Source of the DNA: Xenococcus sp. MO_188.B8
Lineage (GTDB): Bacteria > Cyanobacteriota > Cyanobacteriia > Cyanobacteriales > Xenococcaceae
DNA: 64,000 nt
Reading direction: 5' to 3'
Assembly: GCA_030065615.1 (NCBI GenBank)
Contig: JASJDR010000022.1
Location: forward strand, 17,698-81,697
Positions 54,295 to 63,665 of this stretch are shown here, in pieces. Each line of letters starts with the position of its first letter. Positions within the stretch are counted from its first letter, which is position 1. Under the pieces are notes generated by a model, which was not told where the DNA came from, searched no databases, and saw only the letters and a list, made by a program, of their open reading frames with translations. A program made the position numbers and the translations under genes.

Positions 54295-54814
54295 GAGCAA
54301 ATAAAATTATAAAATGGCTGTTTTATTTCAGTGAACAATCAAGAGAATTTAATTTTATGTATTACTTGGGAATCAAGCAATGGGCTTACATATCTTTGGC
54401 TGAAGCAGCTCAATGACTTAGATTGTATCAAAAGTTAATAATTGATAGATTAATCACTTCAATACTTACTAAGTTTTCCTTAGCTTTAACATCTAGTCAA
54501 GGATAAAATCTATAAAAAATCTTCATTGCGTAAAAAAAATATACAATAATCGAAGAATACCAAAATTTAACAAGTATAAATATAAGGTTTACATAGTGGT
54601 GCGCTTGCTTAACTTATCGTCTGATTGCAAACTGAATTAGCCCCCTAAAGACACCAAGATCGGGGGATTTTGAACTTTTTTTCCCAGACTTCTAACTAGG
54701 AAACCTAGCTCAACTATGTCAAAGTATTTTTAACTTGTATGTACACGATAGGGAGAAATGGGCGATAAGTATGCAATGCTAGAGTTCGTTCGATTTCTGA
54801 TTTAAAGAAGAAAA
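54295..54814. other. Intergenic, 520 bp, no gene seen
   Basis: Divergent spacer between DUF2997 and the oxidoreductase gene. It holds one hairpin (CCCCC, 15-base loop, GGGGG at about 54641-54666) followed by a T-rich run, which may be a terminator-like or dispersed element. No other feature is recognised. Confidence 0.45.
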
Positions 54815-55816
54815 ATGATTATAAATAAAGTTAATCAACCAATAAAAGTTGGAGTCTTAGGTTTTGGTGGTTTAGGTCAAGCAGCAGCAAGACTTTTGGC
54901 TCCGAAAGGGGAAATGATTTGGGTTGCAGCAGCAGACCGCCAAGGTTATGCTTACAATGCCTTAGGATTAAATCCTAATACCGCAATTAAGACTTATCAC
55001 GATCGCGGTTCTCTAGGTTATCTGGATGCTGATGGTACTCTCAGCGCTCATAGTATCCAGGATTTAGTTACTAATCACTCAGTAGATGGCTATTTCTTAG
55101 CTTTACCCAATCTGCCTAATACTTTCATGGCAGATGTCGCCAAACAATTCATAAAATCTGGTTGGCAAGGAGTCCTAGTCGATGCGCTCAAACGCACTAG
55201 CGCAGTAGAACAATTATTAGAGCTCCAGAAAGACTTACAAGCAGCAGGAATTACCTATTTGACAGGTTGTGGTGCCACCCCTGGATTATTAACCGCAGCC
55301 GCAGCTGTAGCAGCCCAAAGCTATGCTGAAATCCATAGCGTCAATATCACTTTTGGGGTAGGAATTGCTAATTGGGAAGCTTATAAGGCTACTATTCGCG
55401 AAGATATTGCCCATATGAGCGAATATGATGTTGAAACAGCAAGATCGATGAGCGATGAAGAAGTCAGCGCTTTACTGGATAAAACTAACGGCATTATCGC
55501 CCTAGAAAATATGGAACATGCCGATGACATTATGCTGGAATTAGCGGGAATCTGCGATCGCGATCGGGTTACCGTAGGCGGAGTGGTAGATACTCGTAAT
55601 CCGAAAAAGCCCCTTAGTACTAATGTTCAGATCACCGGTCGAACTTTTGAAGGGAAAACCTCGACCCATACTTTTACCCTGGGGGATGAGACTACCATGG
55701 CAGCTAATGTTTGTGGCCCTGCTTTTGGCTATCTCAAGGCGGGAATTGCCCTAAAACGCAGAGGGATCACTGGTTTATTTACCGCAGCCGAAATTATGCC
55801 TCAATTTGTTAAATAA
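54815..55816 (+). CDS. Saccharopine-dehydrogenase-like oxidoreductase
   Basis: A 333-residue protein with an N-terminal Rossmann fold ([20 protein letters not shown], motif GxGGxG). The C-terminal domain ([40 protein letters not shown]) fits the group annotated in cyanobacteria as saccharopine dehydrogenase-like oxidoreductase. It should bind NAD(P). Neither the lysine pathway nor another substrate is proven for this group, so the name is a family label only. Monocistronic by context. Confidence 0.75.
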   Translation: MIINKVNQPIKVGVLGFGGLGQAAARLLAPKGEMIWVAAADRQGYAYNALGLNPNTAIKTYHDRGSLGYLDADGTLSAHSIQDLVTNHSVDGYFLALPNLPNTFMADVAKQFIKSGWQGVLVDALKRTSAVEQLLELQKDLQAAGITYLTGCGATPGLLTAAAAVAAQSYAEIHSVNITFGVGIANWEAYKATIREDIAHMSEYDVETARSMSDEEVSALLDKTNGIIALENMEHADDIMLELAGICDRDRVTVGGVVDTRNPKKPLSTNVQITGRTFEGKTSTHTFTLGDETTMAANVCGPAFGYLKAGIALKRRGITGLFTAAEIMPQFVK

Positions 55817-55929
55817 AAATTATATCAATAGTGGCTGTTGACTAACAGCCACTATTGATTATGCTTTACTAAAGATCAAGTAACCCTAACTTGCGAGATG
55901 GGTAACTTCATCAGAACTGCTTGCCAAAA

Positions 55930-57579
55930 TTAGAATTTAAAAGTAGTTCTGATAGCACCAATGACAATACCATCATTGTCACTATCTTGGTTGGAGTTAA
56001 TCAATCCAATCAAACCAGGAGTAATGGAGATATTATCGTTAAGTTGGTATTTGTAGAAGGCCTCCAAATGCAGAGGAACATCATTGGTGCCAGGGCTTCT
56101 TCCGTTAATATTTGTTACATAGGGCTCTGCACCGATAATTAACCCCCCTAGATTACCCTCTTTGCCTAAGTCAGGAAACGCGAAGACACCAGCGTAAGTA
56201 AGAGTCTCTCGGTCAGTATCGCCTATCGTGGTGTTGGACTTACTGTAGCCGAACCAACCACGCACACTAAATTTGGAACTGATATCCCATTGGAATTGAC
56301 CCCCAACGCTATCATGGGTGAAGGGAGAACCTAAATTTGCATTGGCAATATCAGTTCCCGTACCACCCCAAAGAGAGTTATCACCGGTGGAATTTTCGTA
56401 ACCTCTAAGATAGGCCACACCAAACTTAAAATTATCAGTAGGCTTAAATACTAACTGACCCAAAGCTGAGAAAGTGCCGTTAAACAAACCGTTCCCAAGT
56501 TCAGGGTCACTACCATTAAGAGCAATGTATCCAGCACTAAGTTCAACCTTAGAGCCAAACTTATAGGTAGCCCCTGCCCCAACAGAGCTACGATTAATTG
56601 TATGACGGTAGATCGGGTTTCGTTCTGCAAATCGACCTAGAGGTCCATTTGCACCACCACCAACATCCAACCCTGCGTTAAAGGTGTCGGCATAGAAATG
56701 GTGTGCCGCCAAGGATGCCATAGTCGTAACTTTTAGATTGTCGCCTATGTTAAAGACATAGTGGAGGCGATCAATCACAATATTGTTATTAGCTGGTCCA
56801 TCATAGGCAAAACGACCCTCTCTGGTACCTAATTCATCCTGGAAAGAGTTAGCAATATTACCAGCGGTTAAACGAGTAAATAACTTGTCTTTTCCTGTAA
56901 AACTGCTTACTAGTTGTAGTCGAACTTTGTCAGTAAATACTGCTTGAGCATCGGTATCGTTACCCCAAGCATCAGCTAAAGTAAATGCTATTTCCCCTTG
57001 TAATTTAGTAGTAGTTGAAAATTGATGATCTTCCAGGAAAGCAGTCCGACTTTCTAGATTGTCGACCCGACCGCTTAAAGTCGCCAGCTCGGCTTCAAAC
57101 TCTTGCAGCAATCTATTGATAGTTTCGATATCTTCTCTTAAAACCGCTTCAGATGAAGCAATCAGACGTTCAATTTGATTTAAGCAACTATTTAAACCTG
57201 CAGCAAATTCATAACGTGATAGTGACTTATTTCCTCTGTAGGTTTGGTCAGGGTAACCAACAATACATCCATAGCGGTCCACCAGGGAACGAAGTGCTTC
57301 AAAAGCCCAATCTTCAGGAGAAACGTCTTGTAATTGATTAACATTAGTCACCTGAGACATCGAGTCGTCGAGCGCGTTTACACCATTGAAGTCTGCACTA
57401 TCATCGTAGAGAGGATCAACATATTCTAGATCGTTTACGTAGTCAACATATTCTAGACTTTCTCCATAGGGAGATAAGTCATCAAGTTCTTGAGCCACCA
57501 CGGGAGTGCCAGCAGCAAGTAAAGCTGCACTAATAAATGCTGAACTACTCAGCAGAGAAGCTGTTAATTGAGATTTCAT
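55930..57579 (-). CDS. Iron-uptake porin with SLH domain
   Basis: A 549-residue outer-membrane protein. A signal peptide (cleavage near VVA-QE) is followed by an SLH domain at about 85-145 (VSPEDWAFEALRSLVDRYGC, GYPDQTYRGNKSLSRYEFAA), a coiled coil (ETINRLLQEFEAELATLSGR), and a beta-barrel of the carbohydrate-porin OprB type to the C-terminal FKF. Cyanobacterial proteins of this layout (Slr1908-type) permit uptake of inorganic ions including iron. A 9-bp inverted repeat (57640-57674) sits in its upstream region. Confidence 0.9.
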   Translation of the reverse strand: MKSQLTASLLSSSAFISAALLAAGTPVVAQELDDLSPYGESLEYVDYVNDLEYVDPLYDDSADFNGVNALDDSMSQVTNVNQLQDVSPEDWAFEALRSLVDRYGCIVGYPDQTYRGNKSLSRYEFAAGLNSCLNQIERLIASSEAVLREDIETINRLLQEFEAELATLSGRVDNLESRTAFLEDHQFSTTTKLQGEIAFTLADAWGNDTDAQAVFTDKVRLQLVSSFTGKDKLFTRLTAGNIANSFQDELGTREGRFAYDGPANNNIVIDRLHYVFNIGDNLKVTTMASLAAHHFYADTFNAGLDVGGGANGPLGRFAERNPIYRHTINRSSVGAGATYKFGSKVELSAGYIALNGSDPELGNGLFNGTFSALGQLVFKPTDNFKFGVAYLRGYENSTGDNSLWGGTGTDIANANLGSPFTHDSVGGQFQWDISSKFSVRGWFGYSKSNTTIGDTDRETLTYAGVFAFPDLGKEGNLGGLIIGAEPYVTNINGRSPGTNDVPLHLEAFYKYQLNDNISITPGLIGLINSNQDSDNDGIVIGAIRTTFKF

Positions 57580-57992
57580 ATTTAATTTTCCTCACACCTA
57601 AAGGTTAAAAATTGCTGTTTAGCAACTCTTAATTAATCAGAGTATACCTTCTGTTTTATCCAAAGGGTATACTCCCAAAAAAATATCACTAATTAGTCTA
57701 GAAACTTTGTATCAATTACTGCAATATTTAGCTTAGTTTATGCAGAAATGTGATTAAATTAATGCAATTCAAGAATTTTGAAGTTTTAAACTCTGTCTAG
57801 TTTGAGAAGTGGAGTTCTGAGATTAGATAATAAACAGTCAATACTTCTTAGCTAAGAATTACTGCTTTTTCTATGATTGTGGAGGAGCTCGAAGATAAAA
57901 TGTTATTTCTAGTTATTTTGGCTCCATCTCAACGTCGAAGATTGACCTTATGACTTAGTTTGATACTAGCCCACTTCTCTAAAAGGAGGTAC
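57580..57992. other. Intergenic, about 410 bp, with two palindromes
   Basis: Upstream of the porin (minus) and the small plus-strand gene at 57993. It contains GAGTATACC/GGTATACTC (57640-57648 and 57666-57674), which could be a leader hairpin or operator of the porin gene, and a perfect 14-bp palindrome TTCTTAGCTAAGAA (57845-57858) nearer the small gene. No coding frame. Confidence 0.55.
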
Positions 57993-58112
57993 ATGATTGT
58001 ATCTTTCTATGTAGAAAAGATTAACAGAGGGGTTGCTAGTCCTCGAATGAGTGTGGACTATGATGAAATTTTTTCAGCTTATAGAACCACGCTGTTGATG
58101 AGACGGGGCTAA
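57993..58112 (+). CDS. Short conserved-looking small protein, 39 residues
   Basis: ATG at 57993 is preceded by an excellent ribosome site (AAGGAGG, six-base spacing). The protein is MIVSFYVEKINRGVASPRMS then VDYDEIFSAYRTTLLMRRG: mixed charged and hydrophobic, no membrane segment, no cysteines. A hairpin and six T follow at 58126-58146. Ribosome site, short frame and terminator together argue strongly for a real gene. I do not recognise it. It converges with nblA. Confidence 0.6.
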   Translation: MIVSFYVEKINRGVASPRMSVDYDEIFSAYRTTLLMRRG

Positions 58113-58125
58113 TTGAGAAGACTAG

Positions 58126-58146
58126 GCGCAAGCGATGCGCTTTTTT
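58126..58146 (+). terminator. Rho-independent terminator
   Basis: Stem GCGCA/TGCGC with an AGCGA loop, followed by six T. It lies 13 bp after the stop of the 39-residue gene and reads correctly in its direction. Confidence 0.7.
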
Positions 58147-58233
58147 CATTAACCCTTGACTTTTTCCCTCTTCTTCCCAAATCAATAGAGAGGCTTATTC
58201 GAGAAGTAATGGGCTTAAAAATTATAATAACTA

Positions 58234-58401
58234 TTAAGCATGTTTGATGAGATGCTTGAATAAATTATCTTTAACCATCATCTGACGAAACATTTCTAAA
58301 AGATATTCTTGCGCTTCTTCTTGGCTAAGATTTTGAATCTGTTCGCTAAGTACTTGTAGTCTAAATTGTTGCTCTAGGCTAAGTTGGTTTTTTCCGTTCA
58401 T
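58234..58401 (-). CDS. nblA: Phycobilisome degradation protein NblA
   Basis: A 55-residue protein: LSLEQQFRLQVLSEQIQNLS, then EEAQEYLLEMFRQMMVKDNL, then FKHLIKHA. This is the NblA/Ycf18 pattern (xLSLEQQFxL, middle Qxx-L, end LYxxxMVxxN-F-xLIKH). NblA acts as an adaptor that brings the ClpC protease to phycobilisomes during nutrient starvation. AGGAG lies just before the ATG. Length is in the normal range. Upstream, GTGTATCTGGATAC (58524-58537) fits the relaxed NtcA pattern. Confidence 0.9.
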   Translation of the reverse strand: MNGKNQLSLEQQFRLQVLSEQIQNLSQEEAQEYLLEMFRQMMVKDNLFKHLIKHA

Positions 58402-59261
58402 TTGCTCACTCCTTTTTCTAGTTGGTTGGGTATATTTAAGTTGGTTGGTTAAATTGAAGCCCAGGGACTGAATCCCTAGAATCTTAAATTTTCCTCAATT
58501 TATCACAATAATTTTTTCAAAAAGTGTATCTGGATACCAAAAAAATAATTTTGTCAAGATCAATACAAAAAAAGTAAATTTTTTTGTTACAAAAAGAAAT
58601 AATTGAGCGAAAAGCATAAGCATCAGTGTTTTCACGTAGAGAATTTTACTTTTGGAGGGGTTGAAACCATTACTAAAATTCCTAAGGCGATCGCAATGTT
58701 AAATTTCCATGACAAAGTAACTCCATTATTTTAAGTACCTAAGCAAAATTATTGACAAATTTTTCTAAAACCTAATTTTTATAGACATATAGTCTTCAGC
58801 AGTCAAATATGCAATTATTAAAAAATCATTATGCGTATTATGAATAATTATGAACAGCAATATTAAAGATGTTGTTTTTTTGTGGTAAGTATCATCAAAA
58901 GATACACACTCAAAAATTATATTAACTATATGAGTCTATAATGATTATTATGAGTTTTTCTGATGTTTTTATTTTTATGGACTAATTAGCATCTAATTTT
59001 GAGCCTAAAAAGTGGATATTGAGGTACTCCATCTCACACAAATAATTTACCGGTCAACTTAGAAATGAGAAAAAAGCAATAGTTAATATTGGTTTGAAGT
59101 CGTAATGTAGAAAAAAAGTTGCGTTTGGAAAACTGTCAAATATTTTACAAAAGTCTCTGATTTATATTGCCAAAAAGTTAATTTTGTTACAGAAACAAGC
59201 TGGGTTTAATGAGATTATAAAATCAGTATGTATATAGCAAGTATCTAGTTGTTAAAATTCT
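58402..59261. other. Intergenic, 860 bp, AT-rich, no gene except promoter elements
   Basis: The nblA promoter side holds the candidate NtcA site (58524-58537) and a small hairpin AGGGA-CTGAA-TCCCT at about 58464. The remainder, very AT-rich, has no frame with a plausible start and no structured RNA that I can identify before 59262. Confidence 0.45.
58524..58537 (-). promoter_or_regulatory. Candidate NtcA site upstream of nblA
   Basis: Read on the minus strand, GTATCCAGATACAC fits GT-N10-AC. A TAN3T box (TAAATT) follows after 21 bases, within the 20-24 spacing usual for NtcA-activated promoters. The distance to the ATG is about 120 bp. nblA genes are known NtcA targets under nitrogen starvation. 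The single position beyond consensus (CAC instead of TAC) makes this a candidate only. Confidence 0.45.
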
Positions 59262-59414
59262 ATGAATAATCTCGCCTCTTTAGTACTGCCTGCTGTTATT
59301 GGTCTAGTATCAGGTATTGGTCACGGGATTATTTCTCACCATCTCGATCTGCCACTATCTCTAACAGAACAAGTGTTCCCCTCTTTGACCTCGTATAATT
59401 CATTATCCGAGTAA
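59262..59414 (+). CDS. Small membrane protein, 50 residues
   Basis: A 50-residue frame, MNNLASLVLPAVIGLVSGIG then HGIISHHLDLPLSLTEQVFP, with one membrane helix and paired histidines after it. No ribosome site is obvious. The sequence composition looks protein-like and it precedes another small membrane protein on the same strand. I do not recognise it. Confidence 0.5.
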   Translation: MNNLASLVLPAVIGLVSGIGHGIISHHLDLPLSLTEQVFPSLTSYNSLSE

Positions 59415-59501
59415 AGTTTTATTGAAAATGTATCATTAGCTACTACTGTTTCTGAGATAATAATGAGGTAAGAATTCTGAGCTGACAGGCTCATCACTGG
59501 T

Positions 59502-59696
59502 ATGCAATCTCATAACTCTACTCAGATATCAAACCTAGACCGAGTTTTAGGAATTTTCTTAGCAGCATTTTCTATGTTTGTCGTCGGTTACACTGCTTCT
59601 CGCGTCCTATTGATCCAGTCTACTTCTCAAGGCACTCCCGTTGAATCGACTGTTACTCCTCACCAAGCTTCTATGTGGAGTGATCTTGGTCAATAG
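59502..59696 (+). CDS. Small membrane protein, 64 residues
   Basis: A 64-residue protein with one membrane helix (VLGIFLAAFSMFVVGYTASR) and a polar C-terminus rich in Ser/Thr. It follows the 50-residue gene by 87 bp and ends before a strong hairpin (59753-59794), so the two may form one short transcript. Function unknown. Confidence 0.55.
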   Translation: MQSHNSTQISNLDRVLGIFLAAFSMFVVGYTASRVLLIQSTSQGTPVESTVTPHQASMWSDLGQ

Positions 59697-59752
59697 AGAA
59701 TGAACCCCAATTGTGCCAAAAAGAACCATAGTCAACTAAATGTCCCTAAGTT

Positions 59753-59794
59753 AAAGACCCCGAAGAAAGAAACTATACTTTCCTAGGGGTCTTT
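59753..59794 (+). terminator. Hairpin terminator
   Basis: Arms AAAGACCCC and GGGGTCTTT pair perfectly, with an inner GAAAG/CTTTC stem. The loop region is AACTATA. It lies 57 bp after the stop of the small membrane protein gene and just before the next gene (59821). The T-tract is short (part of the arm), but the structure is strong. Confidence 0.65.
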
Positions 59795-59820
59795 AATTTA
59801 TCAACCGGGTCTAGTTTATT

Positions 59821-60576
59821 ATGGAAAAAATTATCAAATCTGCTTCTTGTTTGCTGTCTCTAATTGCTGCTAGCTACAGTTGTTTTTTTCCTTTATCAGC
59901 GATCGCTCAAGAGACAATCCCCAAAACTGCTCTTAAATGCCCTGAGGCAAATGATAGTGAAACTTCAAATAATTCAACTGAATGCATAGATATTCCCCCC
60001 GAAGTCATCAAGGATAGCCCCACATTACAAAAATGGTTACAACAAACCCCTAATGTCTTAGAAGATATTCGTCATGAGCCCAGCTTTGCTACCCGTTTAC
60101 GTTGGGGTTTTTCTTGGTTTCCCGACTCTGATGACGGGTTCGGAATTAATATTGCATTAGAGGATCTTTTCCTTAATCGCACTGGTTTAACCATTAGTGC
60201 CGATTATTATACAGATTTTAACAGCGATCGCAACTCTATAGGAGCAGATTTACATTATTTTTTATTTCCTTTAGGAAGTAATATTAATCTAGCGCCCATG
60301 GTAGGCTATCGCTATCTTGAAAACATCAACTATTCCGAGGATGGAATCAATTTAGGAATAAGGTTAATGTTGGCATTATCTCGCACCGGTGCAGCAGACA
60401 TTTCCCTTGCTCAAACTTTTTTCTCCCCTGGTAGTGACCAGGAAGTAGGAATTCTTGCTCTTTCCATCGGTTACGGAATTACTTCTAATATTCGCTTATC
60501 AACAGAGTTTGAACTACAGAATTACCCTCAACAACAAGATAAACGGATTGGAATAAATTTAGAACTTTTATTATGA
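59821..60576 (+). CDS. Exported beta-rich protein, outer-membrane-barrel-like
   Basis: A 251-residue protein. Signal peptide MEKIIKSASCLLSLIAASYS, cleavage near AIA. The mature part begins with a polar stretch containing a Cys pair (Cys40-type, TALKCPEAN and STECIDI) and continues as alternating amphipathic strands (RLRWGFSWFPD, GLTISADYYTDF, NIRLSTEFELQNY, RIGINLELLL), which resemble an outer-membrane barrel. I do not recognise a family. The C-terminal strand ends in hydrophobic Leu and not Phe. Confidence 0.6.
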   Translation: MEKIIKSASCLLSLIAASYSCFFPLSAIAQETIPKTALKCPEANDSETSNNSTECIDIPPEVIKDSPTLQKWLQQTPNVLEDIRHEPSFATRLRWGFSWFPDSDDGFGINIALEDLFLNRTGLTISADYYTDFNSDRNSIGADLHYFLFPLGSNINLAPMVGYRYLENINYSEDGINLGIRLMLALSRTGAADISLAQTFFSPGSDQEVGILALSIGYGITSNIRLSTEFELQNYPQQQDKRIGINLELLL

Positions 60577-60596
60577 GTATAAAGGTTTTTTTAATA

Positions 60597-60986
60597 TTAA
60601 TTGTCTTCAGGAAAACGGATGATATCATCATCCCCCAAATATTCGCCATTTTGCACTTCAATCATCACCAAAGGAATAACCCCAGGATTTTCCACGCGAT
60701 GAGGAGTATTCATCGGTACGTAAGTTGATTGATTCTGCATTAGTAATGTTTCGTTTCCATCACAAATTACTTTTGCAGTACCAGAAACTACTATCCAATG
60801 TTCACTACGATGATAATGCATCTGAGTACTAATATGATTCCCTGGATTTACTTCAATTCTATTAATACAATAATAAGAACCCTTTTCTAAAACTGTAACT
60901 TTGCCCCAAGGTGGCGTCCGAGTGACATCTAATTCTGATTTGGCTGAATTATTTTGAAATTTAGAAGAGTTTTTAGAATTACTCAC
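60597..60986 (-). CDS. Cupin, mannose-6-phosphate isomerase type II C-terminal domain
   Basis: A 129-residue single cupin. The domain matches the isomerase part of bifunctional GDP-mannose pyrophosphorylase/phosphomannose isomerase: RTPPWGKVTVLEKGSYYCIN, then metal-ligand motif STQMHYHRSEHWIVVSGTAK, then YVPMNTPHRVENPG. Histidines for metal binding are present. A free-standing domain is common in cyanobacteria and could isomerise mannose-6-phosphate. No pyrophosphorylase gene is adjacent. Confidence 0.8.
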   Translation of the reverse strand: MSNSKNSSKFQNNSAKSELDVTRTPPWGKVTVLEKGSYYCINRIEVNPGNHISTQMHYHRSEHWIVVSGTAKVICDGNETLLMQNQSTYVPMNTPHRVENPGVIPLVMIEVQNGEYLGDDDIIRFPEDN

Positions 60987-61247
60987 AATTAGTTACCACT
61001 AAAAATAGTGAACAATTATATTTTATTATGTATTTTCCTAAAAAAATACTATTAACTATAAATACTTTATTAAAAATTTAATTCAAAATATTATTTGGAA
61101 TACTTAAAGAAAGCAATAGAAGTTGAGCTTTTTTGACCTATTTTAAAACTTTTTGAATCAACAATTCTGCCTAGTGAAGTATTGAAACCTTACTCAATAA
61201 ATCTGTGATGCTTTTTTGTAAGTCTTCAATCCCAATTAAGATGTCAG

Positions 61248-61757
61248 CTAATCTTGATCTCCATTAAGAATAATAGTTTCTTTATAATTTGTATCGTCTT
61301 TTATTTTATAAACAGTTTTATCACCATCACAATAATTCAAGAAATCATGAGTATCTGTACTATAGGCAATATAGTTATAGGTGATTTTTGTCTCTGAGCC
61401 TATAATTATAATATCTCCTGATTGGAGACGATGTAGAGATTTTTTACTTCCGTTAATAAATATACCATTGCGGCTTCTTTGTCTCTTGCCTTTACCATCA
61501 ATTATCCAATAACAATAATCATCTTGACCTGTATCTGTCGAATATTTTAACCAAGCGATAGTAGCATGATGACGCGATACCAAATTACCACTTATTACCA
61601 AAGCATTTTGGGGATGGCGACCTATAGAAAAAACAGCCTTATTCAGGGCAACTGCTCGCCGAGAATTCTGAGATTCAACAATTAGGATATGTTTCCCCTT
61701 AAGTGAATCAGCTTTATTAAATTTGACTAAACTTAATTTAGATTTTTTTTCAGTCAT
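61248..61757 (-). CDS. FHA domain protein
   Basis: A 169-residue protein with one FHA domain at about residues 38-120: FSIGRHPQNALVISGNLVSR, HHATIAW, then NGIFINGSKKSLHRLQSGD. It should bind phosphothreonine. The N-terminal lysine-rich segment and the C-terminal 40 residues are outside the domain. It has no kinase neighbour. The first FHA protein of the window (1102-1506) is not closely similar. Confidence 0.85.
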   Translation of the reverse strand: MTEKKSKLSLVKFNKADSLKGKHILIVESQNSRRAVALNKAVFSIGRHPQNALVISGNLVSRHHATIAWLKYSTDTGQDDYCYWIIDGKGKRQRSRNGIFINGSKKSLHRLQSGDIIIIGSETKITYNYIAYSTDTHDFLNYCDGDKTVYKIKDDTNYKETIILNGDQD

Positions 61758-62040
61758 ATTCTTGAATTATGAATTATTCCCTGTATAGCTTGTGTAAAAT
61801 CAACACAGCTTGGTGAGATTAGAGCAACGTAAGTCATTTAACCCCCAAAGACTTAATATAAAATTGTTAAATAATTCTTAAATCATATAAACCACTAATC
61901 CAATAACAAATAAAATTCCAATAGTTATACTTCTCTCCATTCAAGTGAACCAAATCATCATAGGCTCTGGCATCAGTGAAAATATGGAATAATATAGTAG
62001 GTGCTAGATTTTAGTATTTACTAAACATTTACAATTCTCG
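61758..62040. other. Intergenic, about 280 bp, no gene seen
   Basis: AT-rich stretch between the FHA gene start and the mobile-element end. No frame, hairpin or RNA feature was recognised. Confidence 0.4.
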
Positions 62041-62945
62041 ATAGCAATATTCAACCGATTGACACACTCCCGCCAGTAAGCTCCTTACGTCGCTCTACTG
62101 GTCAGGGCGTATAAACTCTTGAGGAAACCTCAAGAAACAGCCCCTCGGGATTCTAGCACCTCACGATGCTAGTTTTCTGCTTCGTCCCCCACCAACTAGA
62201 GCATCGTGATCAATCTCTTGGTGCGCGTTCCCTAGGTCGGGAAACCCGACCGGGGTCGCACCGCTACTCCCCGTCGCTCTGAGTCCACAGACATTTTGAG
62301 CAAGGAAGCTCGGCGAGGTTTTCTCGCCATGAGCAGGTCTTGCTTAAGAGACGATCTGCCCGACCGCCGCAATTCCACGGTTTCTTACTTCTTGGCTAGC
62401 TGCAACATCGCGTGTAGTAGGGTATCCGCATTCAGAACAGTTATGAATCCTAACCTTTAATTTTTTCTGGCCCGTATGTGTCCCACAGTTAGGGCAAGTT
62501 TGACTCGTGCCATCTTTATTGACTTTGGCAAAGTAGATATCGCTTTTCCAACATACCCATTGCAAGATATTCATAAACTGACCGAATCCTGCATCGGCTG
62601 AAGATTTAGAGAGCATACCTCTTTGCCAACTGACAAAGTTGATATCCTCAACAAATATCATGCCAGCACCATCACAGAGATGGTGAGCTAGCTTAAAATG
62701 CCAGTCCTTTCTGGTATCGGTTATACGCTGATGTAGTCTAGCTATTTTTTGGTTTAGCTTGCGTCGATTATGAGAACCTTTCTGCTTATTTCTCAATCTA
62801 CGTAGAAAAGTTAAAGAGGCTAAAATATGTTTGTTTGTCGGTCGCGATTCATGAGGGGCTGGCTTTTGGGGAAACCTCAAAAGTTTAAATGCCCCGTCTC
62901 CCTGTTAACCTCCTGTGGTCGGTTTAACGGGAGTCCTCTCGCGAC
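62041..62945 (-). mobile_element. Remnant IS200/IS605-type element (tnpB kind)
   Basis: The region 62344-62880 is the C-terminal third of tnpB. Its 3' flank (62041-62343) is dense in hairpins (CTTGAGGAAACCTCAAG, CTAGCACC...GATGCTAG, GGTCGGGAAACCCGACC, GCGAGGTTTTCTCGC) and fits the structured omega-RNA/right-end region of such elements. The 5' flank to about 62945 has further inverted words (CCTGTTAACC/GGTTTAACGGG) and may be the left end. No tnpA is present. The borders are estimates. Confidence 0.65.
62344..62880 (-). pseudogene. TnpB fragment (RNA-guided nuclease, truncated N-terminus)
   Basis: A 178-residue frame with the C-terminal part of TnpB. It shows RRKLNQKIARLHQRITDTRK, RuvC-II Glu78 (MIFVEDINF), zinc-finger Cys129/132/148/151 (CPNC, CSEC) and RuvC-III Asp158 (TTRDVAASQEVRNRG). 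The RuvC-I aspartate and the whole N-terminal domain (about 200 residues) are missing. The first 14 residues are non-homologous, so the protein is inactive as a nuclease. The element appears internally deleted. Confidence 0.85.
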
Positions 62946-62986
62946 ATTCGAGATAGAAATTTAAATTAGGAGTTAAACACTAAGCC

Positions 62987-63415
62987 ATGAGAATGTTACA
63001 TACAATGTTACGAGTCGGGAACTTAGAAAAATCTCTTCAGTTTTACTGTGATGTTTTGGGAATGAAACTTCTCAGACAAAAAGATTATCCTGGCGGAAAA
63101 TTCACCTTAGCTTTTGTTGGTTATGGCGAAGAGAAAGATCATACAGTAATTGAACTAACCTATAACTGGGGTGTAGAACAATACGATATTGGTAGTGGTT
63201 ATGGACATATTGCCCTAGGGGTTGATGATATTTATGGAACTTGTGAAAAGATTAAAAGTCTTGGAGGAAAAATAACTAGAGAACCAGGACCTATGAAGCA
63301 TGGAACTACAGTTATTGCTTTTGTCGAAGATCCTGATGGTTATAAAATTGAACTAATTCAACTGAAAACCCAAGGCTCTGCAAATCAGGAAAACTTGGCA
63401 AGTCAAACAGCATAA
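62987..63415 (+). CDS. gloA: Lactoylglutathione lyase (glyoxalase I)
   Basis: A 142-residue metalloenzyme that converts the methylglyoxal-glutathione adduct to S-lactoylglutathione. The metal ligands are His5, Glu56, His74 and Glu122, each in the expected context ([35 protein letters not shown]). Length is typical for the nickel-type bacterial enzyme. It lies 40 bp from the mobile-element remnant and is intact. Confidence 0.95.
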   Translation: MRMLHTMLRVGNLEKSLQFYCDVLGMKLLRQKDYPGGKFTLAFVGYGEEKDHTVIELTYNWGVEQYDIGSGYGHIALGVDDIYGTCEKIKSLGGKITREPGPMKHGTTVIAFVEDPDGYKIELIQLKTQGSANQENLASQTA

Positions 63416-63665
63416 ATTGAAGTCTAAGTTTAAGGTTTTAGAGATTAGGTTCCTATTGCTCAGCTTCGACTTATCTAAGCTGCTCCTATGCAGCCTAATC
63501 GGCAATTTAAATGGGAAATAGCTGATCACCAGCAGCGTAGTTCTCTAAATTTCTGAGGTTTACTTTAGTATTTTCCCAGGTAAATCTCAGAAAGCAATCA
63601 TTTAGCATTTATCTCAGGTTCCTATAGTAGCTAATGTCGAAATACTTAACTAAGAATTAGGAACT

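Noticed and set aside
59021..59060. TACTCCATCTCACACA as the core of a Yfr1-type small RNA
   Set aside because: It differs from the conserved Yfr1 motif and no flanking stems were seen.
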